Shown one piece after another: positions 7,184-12,059 of a stretch of DNA of 12,059 nucleotides. The stretch is taken from positions 1 to 12,059 of the forward strand of contig JAIKZT010000302.1 in the NCBI GenBank assembly GCA_024682015.1, given 5' to 3'. The position numbers and the translations under genes were made by a program. Below the pieces are notes generated by a model, which was not told the origin of the DNA, did no database searches, and saw only the letters and a list, made by a program, of their open reading frames with translations. The stretch comes from Clostridia bacterium. GTDB lineage: Bacteria; Bacillota; Clostridia; Peptostreptococcales; Anaerovoracaceae. Positions within the stretch are counted from its first letter, which is position 1. Every line of letters begins with the position of its first letter.

Positions 7184-7211
7184 GTCACCTTTTTCCCTTA
7201 GCTAGCGTTTA
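7184..7211 (+). promoter_or_regulatory. ECF-type promoter for the secreted-protein genes
   Basis: GTCACC (7184-7189), 16 nt, CGTTTA (7206-7211), with TTTTT after the -35 box. Boxes and spacing are identical to those before the sigma gene (5771-5798), which makes these genes likely targets of the adjacent sigma factor. About 34 nt separate it from the ATG at 7245. Confidence 0.72.
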
Positions 7212-7244
7212 ATTAATAGAGGCTAAAGGAAGGAGGTGATCTTT

Positions 7245-7580
7245 ATGAAGAGACTTTGTATCGCCTTAATAGTGGTTTTGGTTTTTGCATCGTTTGCGTC
7301 AGCATCTGATAGAGGCCGTGTCTCGTTGAAGCTGTCCTTTACCGGAACAACAGCAAAGTGCAAGATTGAAGTCACTGAGGCTGGGGCTGCGATTGACGTT
7401 ACGATGTATCTGTACGAAGGTTCGTCATTGGTTTGTTCTTGGAGCAAATCTGGAACGGACTATGTCTCACTCAATAAGAGCCGTACATGCGTCAGTGGGC
7501 AGACTTATACGCTGGAGGCAGATGTAACAGTAAATGGTGTGCCTATTAGCGTTACGCCAGTTACGAAGACTTGTCCGTAA
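7245..7580 (+). CDS. Small secreted beta-rich protein, function unknown
   Basis: Secreted protein of 111 aa. Seen: a signal peptide (MKRLCIALIVVLVFASFASA, cleavage expected after residue 20) and a mature part of about 90 aa with four cysteines (39, 64, 82, 110), a number that would allow two disulfides. Alternating hydrophobic/polar stretches (VSLKLSFTG, CKIEVTEAG, AIDVTMYLYEGSSLVCSWSKSG, YTLEADVTVNGVPISVTPV) suggest a small all-beta fold. The pattern resembles small exported proteins I associate with gut Clostridia, but I know no assigned function. AAGGAGGTGAT (7230-7240) fixes ATG 7245 rather than the GTG at 7236, which is inside that site. It is the first gene behind the ECF-type promoter, so it is probably induced with the sigma system. 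Confidence 0.8.
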   Translation: MKRLCIALIVVLVFASFASASDRGRVSLKLSFTGTTAKCKIEVTEAGAAIDVTMYLYEGSSLVCSWSKSGTDYVSLNKSRTCVSGQTYTLEADVTVNGVPISVTPVTKTCP

Positions 7581-7608
7581 TTATACAAAAGATGGAGGGT
7601 GTGAAGAG

Positions 7609-8286
7609 ATGAAAAAAATGTCGGCATTGCTTCTTACAGTGGTTATGCTGTTTAGTACAGTTAGTACTGTCTATGCGGGGGATTTGCCCCTCGCTGAAAA
7701 GGTACCTGCTCTTGATTACGATATACAGGCAAAGGAGCTGGCAATTCTATTGTTCTCGGATGACTGGATGATTTATGATAGTGAGAACAATATCATAACG
7801 GAGTCTTTCTACTCAACAACGGAGGAAATGTATAACAGCGGGTCTTATACGACAATTCTGGATACATTCATAAATATGACTGCTCATGCTGTTAAAAAGG
7901 AGATTGTGCCTGGGGAAAGCAAATCGATATCGTGGATCTATGAAGAAGAAGTAGGTTATGAGTATGTGGATGAATTAAACCATAACTTCCCAGATCACAA
8001 CTACTTTGTATATCGAGTTAAGCTAAAGTATCAGTATGATTCCACAAATGATATCATTACTAATGCTCTGCCTCCGCAGTTGCTCAGTTTAAGCCTGGGT
8101 GTTTGGTATGGGGATGATCCTCCATATTTAACCACATCAAACAAGGGTTTCTCGATTAGCGTAGATCAGCAGACTGTATCATATCATATGACGATGAAAG
8201 GATCTATTTCTGTTGTTGATCCGGGCTTTCCTCAAGTTATTGTCTATCGTTATGAAACAACTGTTTACTGGTCTATAACAATCTAG
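7609..8286 (+). CDS. Secreted protein of unknown function
   Basis: Protein of 225 aa. Seen: a signal peptide (about 1-23, MKKMSALLLTVVMLFSTVST then VYA, cleavage before GDLP), no other membrane segment and no cysteine. The mature part is acidic and rich in Tyr, Ser and Thr, with beta-like strands toward the C-terminus (NYFVYRVKLKYQYDS, FSISVDQQTVSYHMTMKGS, VIVYRYETTVYWSITI). I do not recognise the family. ATG 7609 has GGAGGGTG (7594-7601) 7 nt before it; the frame is open to 7534 but that would overlap the upstream gene and hide the signal peptide. It lies 28 nt behind the small secreted protein, so they probably share a transcript and the ECF-type promoter. GC content is low: 21 of 60 bases in 7741-7800. 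Confidence 0.8.
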   Translation: MKKMSALLLTVVMLFSTVSTVYAGDLPLAEKVPALDYDIQAKELAILLFSDDWMIYDSENNIITESFYSTTEEMYNSGSYTTILDTFINMTAHAVKKEIVPGESKSISWIYEEEVGYEYVDELNHNFPDHNYFVYRVKLKYQYDSTNDIITNALPPQLLSLSLGVWYGDDPPYLTTSNKGFSISVDQQTVSYHMTMKGSISVVDPGFPQVIVYRYETTVYWSITI

Positions 8287-8311
8287 AGGACAGTATAATC
8301 AATACCTGCGC

Positions 8312-8340
8312 TTGGAGTGTGGGTTGAAATATGATATGAT
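8312..8340 (+). promoter_or_regulatory. Possible promoter for the micro-ORF and small membrane protein
   Basis: TTGGAG (8312-8317), 17 nt, TATGAT (8335-8340). The -10 box is good (5 of 6) but the -35 is weak (3 of 6). The -10 overlaps the left foot of the large hairpin at 8337-8388. Confidence 0.4.
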
Positions 8341-8388
8341 GCATTCGCATGCAGTCAGGGAAGTACTGTATGCGAATGTTTTGCATCA
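8337..8388 (+). terminator. Large hairpin: terminator of the secreted-protein unit or regulatory leader
   Basis: GCATTCGCATGCAGT (8341-8355) pairs with ACTGTATGCGAATGT (8365-8379), 15 bp with two G-T pairs and a 9-nt loop. TTTT follows the stem, a short tract for a terminator. The base can extend, across a bulge, by TGATGC (8337-8342) with GCATCA (8383-8388). It serves naturally as the end of the ECF-controlled unit, but its overlap with the -10 box at 8335-8340 also allows a regulatory role. Confidence 0.6.
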
Positions 8389-8406
8389 CACGAGAAGGGA
8401 ATCTAT

Positions 8407-8472
8407 ATGGGACTTGATTTTCCCAGAGACGAGTACATTGTAAGCTGGCAGCAGTACCGGATCACAACATAA
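8407..8472 (+). CDS. Possible 21-aa micro-ORF
   Basis: ATG to TAA, 21 codons, reading MGLDFPRDEYIV then SWQQYRITT. AGAAGGGA (8393-8400) lies 6 nt before the ATG. It sits between the large hairpin and the small membrane protein gene, 22 nt before that start. It might be a leader peptide or a true small protein. Nothing but the ribosome binding site, spacing and position supports it; a chance ORF is quite possible. Confidence 0.35.
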   Translation: MGLDFPRDEYIVSWQQYRITT

Positions 8473-8494
8473 TAAGATCGGGAGGTATATGGTT

Positions 8495-8743
8495 ATGGGT
8501 ACACAACCAGGCTTCATGCGAGACAATTACAAGGGCAGAAACGATCCGCTGCGTTTGGAGACGAATATTCAGGAAGACGATATGCACGCCAGAGAAATGG
8601 CCGCGGATGCTGCGGATGCCGCACCGCCCAAAAGCGACTTCGCGAGGTTCATGAGCCGCTACGGCTGGGGCATTGTGGCCGTTCTGGTCATCCTTGCGAT
8701 CTTTGGCCGGCTCATCTGGACGCTCTGGAGCGCGATGGAATAG
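8495..8743 (+). CDS. Small single-pass membrane protein, unknown
   Basis: Protein of 82 aa. Seen: a hydrophilic N-terminal part (about 1-55), rich in Asp, Glu and Ala at 27-44, and one membrane segment near the C-terminus (about 58-77, WGIVAVLVILAIFGRLIWTLW), so a tail-anchored or N-in arrangement is likely. There is no signal peptide and no enzyme motif. GGAGG at 8481-8485 is 9 nt before ATG 8495 but only 3 nt before ATG 8489, so 8495 is preferred. A strong terminator follows at once. I do not recognise a family. The return to GC-rich codon use marks the end of the AT-rich secreted-protein block. Confidence 0.7.
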   Translation: MGTQPGFMRDNYKGRNDPLRLETNIQEDDMHAREMAADAADAAPPKSDFARFMSRYGWGIVAVLVILAIFGRLIWTLWSAME

Positions 8744-8760
8744 GTGAGATACTCTTCATA

Positions 8761-8788
8761 AAAGCTGCCCCATGCCGGGGCAGTTTTT
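8761..8788 (+). terminator. Rho-independent terminator after the small membrane protein
   Basis: CTGCCCC (8765-8771), loop ATGCC, GGGGCAG (8777-8783), then TTTTT. AAAG before the stem pairs with the T run on the other strand, so it may work in both directions. Confidence 0.9.
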
Positions 8789-8823
8789 GCTTGTGGAAAG
8801 TTTCTCTATGAGGATAATTTTGT

Positions 8824-8852
8824 TTGACAAAATATCCAAATATGGATATAAT
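8824..8852 (+). promoter_or_regulatory. Consensus promoter of the HTH-Uma2 gene
   Basis: TTGACA (8824-8829), 17 nt, TATAAT (8847-8852): a perfect match in both boxes and spacing. A promoter this strong is normally paired with repression, and an operator-like palindrome fills its spacer. Confidence 0.88.
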
Positions 8853-8881
8853 TAAAATGCGAAATATCCAAATTTAGATGA
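8830..8881. promoter_or_regulatory. Tandem operator-like repeats over the HTH-Uma2 promoter
   Basis: Site 1: ATATCC-AAATAT-GGATAT (8832-8849), a perfect inverted repeat with 6-nt centre, between the -35 and -10 boxes. Site 2: ATATCC-AAATTT-AGATGA (8864-8881), with a good left half and weak right half. The 12-nt string AAATATCCAAAT recurs exactly at 8830-8841 and 8862-8873, an offset of 32 bp, close to three helical turns. The likely binder is the HTH domain of the gene just downstream. Confidence 0.7.
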
Positions 8882-8897
8882 AACAAGGGGTAACATC

Positions 8898-9677
8898 ATG
8901 ATCATAGAGGAGATGCAAAAGAGACGCAAGGAACTGGGCCTTACATACGAAGAGCTGGCGAGGAAGTCGGGGGTGCCGCTCAGCACGGTGCAGAAGATCC
9001 TCGGCGGGTTCACCGAGAATCCGAACTATCGGACGATACTGGCGCTGGAGGAAGCGCTGCAGCCGCAGCGGGCGTATTACCATGTGGAGGAGCAGCCGTA
9101 CCCGATGGTCGAGGAATCGAGGATGCAGTATCTGACCAAGCGGGACGGCACGTATACGACAGCCGATCTGGAAAACCTGCCTCCCGGCGTTCGCTGCGAA
9201 CTGTGGGACGGGAAGATGGTGCTGCTCGCATCGCCAAGCGCGAGGCACGAGTATGCCGTGGGCTATCTTGTAGGTGAGTTCTATGCGTATATAAAGAAAA
9301 ACGGCGGGAATTGCAGGGTCTGCGCGTCCAATATGGGCGTAAAGAAACATCAGGACGACCGCAACTATCTGCTGCCGGACGTGCAGGTTATCTGTGATCC
9401 TTCCAAGCAGGAAGGCGAAGGCGCGGATCTGGCGATCGAAGTCACGTCGCCATCCTCGGAAAAGACCGATCTTAACCTGAAGCCTGCCAAGTATGCACAG
9501 ATGGGCGTGCGGGAATACTGGGTCATATGCCTGCAGCAGAAGAGGGTTGTCGTCTACGATCTCGAGCACGATGCGCCTGTCGCGTTCTACTCATTTGACG
9601 ATACCGTTCCCGTGGGAATCTATGGCGGGGCATTTCAAATAGACTTTCGCGATCTGCAGAACTATCTGGATAAGTGA
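8898..9677 (+). CDS. HTH (XRE-like) - Uma2 (DUF820) fusion protein
   Basis: Protein of 259 aa with two parts. Residues about 2-55 form a Cro/C1-type helix-turn-helix (RRKELGLTYEELARKSGVPL, then STVQKILGG). Residues about 85-255 form an Uma2/DUF820 domain, a family built on the PD-(D/E)XK nuclease fold. Candidate active-site residues are E101 (ELWDGKMVLL), D161 in LPDVQVICD, E181 in AIEVTSPSSEKTD, and K195 or K198 before QMGVREYW. All are present, so it looks intact. The biological role of Uma2 proteins is not settled. AAGGGG (8885-8890) is 7 nt before ATG 8898. The gene lies behind a consensus promoter with operator-like repeats, suggesting self-repression. The ferredoxin-GNAT gene follows after 36 nt, perhaps cotranscribed. 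Confidence 0.87.
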   Translation: MIIEEMQKRRKELGLTYEELARKSGVPLSTVQKILGGFTENPNYRTILALEEALQPQRAYYHVEEQPYPMVEESRMQYLTKRDGTYTTADLENLPPGVRCELWDGKMVLLASPSARHEYAVGYLVGEFYAYIKKNGGNCRVCASNMGVKKHQDDRNYLLPDVQVICDPSKQEGEGADLAIEVTSPSSEKTDLNLKPAKYAQMGVREYWVICLQQKRVVVYDLEHDAPVAFYSFDDTVPVGIYGGAFQIDFRDLQNYLDK

Positions 9678-9713
9678 GAGAGGTAGGCTAAGAACAGAAA
9701 GGAGAATCGTACG

Positions 9714-10181
9714 ATGCATCGCTTATACGAAAAGGAAGACCTGAGCGTGTTCTGGGATTCGGACAAGTGCTTTCATTCCCGGAAGTGCGTCACGGGCTGT
9801 CCGGAGGTGTTTGACTTTCAGCGGAGCCCATGGGTAGATCTGTCGCGCGGGGAGATGGTCGCGATCTGGCAGACGGTATCCGCCTGCCCTTCGGGGGCGC
9901 TCACCTGCTGCTACAATCACGGGATCTCCATCGCCTTTGACGAGGCGCGCCGTCGCAGCGTGGCGCAGGACGGAGAAAAGGAGATCGGATACTGCCTCTA
10001 CAGGGAAACGCCGCAGGGCTGGTCCATAGATTCCACCAGAGTCGATGCGGCCTACGGTGGCAAGGGCATCGCTAAAAGGCTTGCTTACAAGGTTCTGGAA
10101 GAAGCGGAGAAGAGGGGGCAGGCGGTCATTCCTGTCTGTTCGTATGTGGCAAAATTGCTGCGGCCGTCGGAAGAGTCCTGA
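9714..10181 (+). CDS. Divergent mono-cluster ferredoxin / GNAT-type acetyltransferase fusion
   Basis: Protein of 155 aa. The N-terminal part (about 8-66) is a divergent 4Fe-4S mono-cluster domain (Fer4_19-like): C19, C25, C29 and C58 in DKCFHSRKCVTGCPEVF and VSACPSGAL. The C-terminal part (about 70-150) resembles the short GNAT-type domain of the YjdJ/GTL kind, with the acetyl-CoA site AAYGGKGIAKRL and VIPVCSYVAK. Such fusions occur in Bacteroidota and Clostridia; the substrate is unknown. AAAGGAGA (9698-9705) lies 8 nt before ATG 9714. The C-terminus looks altered: the reading ends RPSEES, while the +1 frame continues with SPDFLIV, similar to the usual HPEY-type ending. A late frameshift is possible, or the gene simply ends early. 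Confidence 0.82.
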   Translation: MHRLYEKEDLSVFWDSDKCFHSRKCVTGCPEVFDFQRSPWVDLSRGEMVAIWQTVSACPSGALTCCYNHGISIAFDEARRRSVAQDGEKEIGYCLYRETPQGWSIDSTRVDAAYGGKGIAKRLAYKVLEEAEKRGQAVIPVCSYVAKLLRPSEES

Positions 10182-10432
10182 TTTTCTGATCGTTGGCCAA
10201 ATGGCATTATCGGGTGGTGGACACCGAATAGATGGTGCCCGTTTCAAGCGATCCTGAAATGGGCACCATATACGGGCCTCTGACGGTGGCTAAAAAGCCT
10301 CATTGGCGCAACGGACACCAGATTTTTGGTGGCTATCCTGTGATATTTGAAGATGGCCAAAACAGGATGCCCCAACCGGATCCTTTGCCGCTGCGCGTCT
10401 TCGGATGACGTGCGCAGGATCACAGTTTTTGT
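10182..10432. other. Noncoding stretch with inverted and direct repeats
   Basis: No credible ORF. A 15-bp stem stands out: ATGGTGCCCGTTTCA (10232-10246) with TGAAATGGGCACCAT (10255-10269), one G-T pair, loop AGCGATCC, and no T run after it. Smaller elements: ATCCTGT/ACAGGAT (10335-10341 and 10362-10368), CACCA/TGGTG around GATTTT (about 10316-10331), GGTGGCTA twice (10285-10292, 10328-10335) and TGGCCAAA twice (10194-10201, 10354-10361). It could be remains of a small repeat element or a structured RNA. Confidence 0.55.
10391..10430 (+). terminator. Weak terminator candidate upstream of pckA
   Basis: CTGCGC-GTC (10391-10399) pairs with GAC-GT-GCGCAG (10407-10417), with a 2-nt bulge and loop TTCGGAT. 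A TTTTT run begins at 10426, 8 nt after the stem, which is too far for an ideal terminator. GATCCT/AGGATC is a competing pairing. Confidence 0.3.
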
Positions 10433-10461
10433 TTGACTTTACACCCTGCAGGTTTTACTAT
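10433..10461 (+). promoter_or_regulatory. Promoter of pckA
   Basis: TTGACT (10433-10438), 17 nt, TACTAT (10456-10461). The -10 box lies in a short palindrome TACTA-TTT-TAGTA (10456-10468) that could bind a regulator. Start point expected near 10468, giving a leader of about 75 nt. Confidence 0.6.
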
Positions 10462-10469
10462 TTTAGTAG

Positions 10470-10496
10470 GGGCAAAGGCTCTTTTTCGCCTTGCCT
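10470..10496 (+). promoter_or_regulatory. Hairpin in the pckA leader
   Basis: GGCAAAGGC (10471-10479) pairs with GCCTTGCC (10488-10495), one bulged A, loop TCTTTTTC. It lies at the predicted 5' end of the transcript and may protect it or affect translation. No known riboswitch class was recognised. Confidence 0.4.
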
Positions 10497-10542
10497 CGAA
10501 AAGTAAACATAACGGTTGGACCTTTTAAGGGGGAACAGAAGT

Positions 10543-12059
10543 ATGAATATCGAAGCCGCCCTGGCAGATCTGGGCATCATCAACGCGAAAGCGGTTTACC
10601 GCAATCTCACGCCCGCGCAACTCACCGAGCACGCGCTCAGAAGGGGTGAAGGCCTGCTGAGCAACACCGGCGCTCTCGTGGTCAAGACCGGCAAGTATAC
10701 CGGCAGATCCGCGAAGGATAAGTTCATCGTGGACAGCGCCGGCGTGCATGGCGAGATCGCCTGGGGCAGCGTCAACATGCCCATCAGCCAGGAGAAGGCA
10801 GACGCGATCTACAGCAAGGTCATCGCGTATCTGCAGAATAAGGACGTGTTCGTGTTCGACGGATTCGCCGGCGCGGATCCCAAGCATCAGAAGGCTTTCC
10901 GCGTGGTCACCGAGCTCGCCAGCCAGAACATGTTCATCCACCAGCTGCTGAGACGCCCGAGCGCGGAGCAGCTCGAGAACTTCAAGGAGGACTTCGTCAT
11001 CATCGCGGCGCCCGGCTTCAAGTGCGTGCCCGCCATCGACGGCACCCGGTCCGAGGCGGCCATCATCATCGACTACGAGAAGCACCTCGTCGTCATCGCG
11101 GGCAGCCAGTATGCCGGCGAGATCAAGAAGAGCGTGTTCTCCGTCATGAACTACCTCATGCCCAAGGAAGGTGTCTTCCCGATGCACTGCTCGGCCAACA
11201 TCGGCAAGGATGGCGATGCGGCGGTGTTCTTCGGCCTGTCCGGCACCGGCAAGACGACGCTGTCGGCGGATCCGAACAGAAAGCTCATCGGCGACGACGA
11301 ACACGGCTGGTCCGAGGATTCCGTCTTCAACTTCGAGGGCGGCTGCTACGCGAAGTGCATCAACCTGTCCGCGGAGAGCGAGCCCGAGATCTACGGCGCC
11401 ATCAAATTCGGCGCGCTCGTGGAGAACGTGGTGATGGACGAGGAGACCCGCGAATTCGACTTCTACGACGATACGCTGGCGGTCAACAGCCGCGTGGGCT
11501 ATCCCGTGGAATACATCCCCAATGCGGAACTGTCCGGCGTCGGCTCCATCCCCAAGACCGTCATCTTCCTGACGGCGGACGCCTACGGCGTGCTGCCCCC
11601 GGTGTCCAGGCTCGACAAGAACCAGGCCGCGTACTACTTCATGAGCGGGTTCACCAGCAAGCTGGCCGGCACCGAGATCGGCGTCAAGGAGCCAGTTCCC
11701 ACGTTCTCGACCTGCTTCGGTGAACCGTTCCTGCCGCTCGATCCGGCGCTGTATGCGAAAATGCTGATGGAGAAGGTCGAGGCCGGCGCGAAGGTCTACC
11801 TCATCAACACCGGCTGGAACGGTACGGGTGAGCGGATCAAGCTCAGGTTCACGCGGGCCATGGTTACGGCCTGCCTCACCGGCGAGATCGAAAAGGCCGA
11901 GTTCGTAACGGATCCCGTGTTCGGCGTGGCCATTCCGACCGCGGTAGAGGGGGTTCCTTCCGAGATCCTCATCCCGGAGAACACATGGGCCGACAAGGAA
12001 GCGTACCGCAGCAAGGTGGAGATGCTCGCAAACAGCTTTATCGAGAACTTTAAGAAATA
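10543..12059 (+). CDS. pckA: Phosphoenolpyruvate carboxykinase (ATP), 3' end cut by window
   Basis: Converts oxaloacetate and ATP to PEP, CO2 and ADP (EC 4.1.1.49) in the cytoplasm; it serves gluconeogenesis or, in many anaerobes, runs in reverse to fix CO2 and make ATP. The first 505 codons are present. Seen: GRSAKDKF (54-61, substrate arginine R55; the more usual proline of RSPKD is alanine here), K195/K196, metal-binding H215 in PMHCSANIG, P-loop GLSGTGKTT (231-239), kinase-2 LIGDDEHGW (248-256), R317 in NSRVGYP, GFTSKLAGTE (369-378) and NTGWNGTGERI (422-432). These line up with the E. coli catalytic residues at a constant offset of about 17. AAGGGGG (10527-10533) lies 9 nt before ATG 10543. 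The window ends two bases into codon 506; family length suggests about 20-30 codons are missing. Confidence 0.96.
   Translation, partial: MNIEAALADLGIINAKAVYRNLTPAQLTEHALRRGEGLLSNTGALVVKTGKYTGRSAKDKFIVDSAGVHGEIAWGSVNMPISQEKADAIYSKVIAYLQNKDVFVFDGFAGADPKHQKAFRVVTELASQNMFIHQLLRRPSAEQLENFKEDFVIIAAPGFKCVPAIDGTRSEAAIIIDYEKHLVVIAGSQYAGEIKKSVFSVMNYLMPKEGVFPMHCSANIGKDGDAAVFFGLSGTGKTTLSADPNRKLIGDDEHGWSEDSVFNFEGGCYAKCINLSAESEPEIYGAIKFGALVENVVMDEETREFDFYDDTLAVNSRVGYPVEYIPNAELSGVGSIPKTVIFLTADAYGVLPPVSRLDKNQAAYYFMSGFTSKLAGTEIGVKEPVPTFSTCFGEPFLPLDPALYAKMLMEKVEAGAKVYLINTGWNGTGERIKLRFTRAMVTACLTGEIEKAEFVTDPVFGVAIPTAVEGVPSEILIPENTWADKEAYRSKVEMLANSFIENFKK

Noticed and set aside
10194..10361. TGGCCAAA direct repeats as target-site duplication of a miniature transposon
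   Set aside because: The ends just inside the repeats are not inverted copies of each other, so the transposon reading is unsupported.
11022..11723. 233-codon + frame inside pckA
   Set aside because: Out-of-frame shadow; the pckA frame is continuous from 10543 to the window end with all catalytic motifs.
1..12059. CRISPR array, tRNA or rRNA gene, prophage or insertion sequence
   Set aside because: No regularly spaced repeats, cloverleaf, rRNA-like sequence, transposase or integrase was seen on either strand.

Overview
The window looks like a stretch of chromosome from a GC-rich member of the Bacillota, class Clostridia (Oscillospiraceae or Christensenellales-like; the rank is a guess). The grounds are strong AGGAGG-type ribosome binding sites before almost every gene, a C_GCAxxG_C_C redox protein, an ECF sigma / DUF4367-type anti-sigma pair, an HTH-Uma2 fusion and an ATP-type PEP carboxykinase. 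All confidently called genes lie on the + strand. No rRNA, tRNA, CRISPR array or intact mobile element was seen.

Layout. (1) 1-4616: the 3' part of a peptide-family ABC importer operon: permease (DppC/OppC type), two ATPases (DppD and DppF types, overlapping by 4 nt) and a lipoprotein substrate-binding protein, closed by a strong terminator. The partner permease is expected just upstream of the window. (2) 4617-5356: a one-gene unit, with its own promoter and terminator, for a cysteine-rich redox protein. (3) 5357-5770: about 400 bp with no credible gene but several GC-rich inverted repeats. (4) 5771-8388: an ECF sigma factor and its membrane anti-sigma factor (overlapping by 4 nt), then two small secreted proteins of unknown function. 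The same bipartite promoter, GTCACC-N16-CGTTTA, stands before the sigma gene and before the first secreted-protein gene, so this block reads as a self-contained, autoregulated cell-envelope stress module. Each unit also carries a sigma-A-type promoter. The secreted-protein genes are much more AT-rich than their surroundings. (5) 8312-8788: a short unit with a large hairpin at its promoter, a possible 21-codon ORF and a small membrane protein, ended by a terminator. (6) 8824-10181: a consensus promoter carrying two copies of an operator-like element, then an HTH-Uma2 protein and a ferredoxin-GNAT fusion protein that may have a disturbed C-terminus. (7) 10182-10542: noncoding DNA with strong inverted repeats and the pckA promoter and leader. 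(8) 10543-12059: pckA, running off the right edge.

The transporter, redox protein and pckA are ordinary metabolism. The most interesting parts are the ECF module with its two matching promoters and unknown secreted cargo, the likely autoregulated HTH-Uma2 gene, and the hairpin / micro-ORF / membrane-protein unit at 8312-8788.
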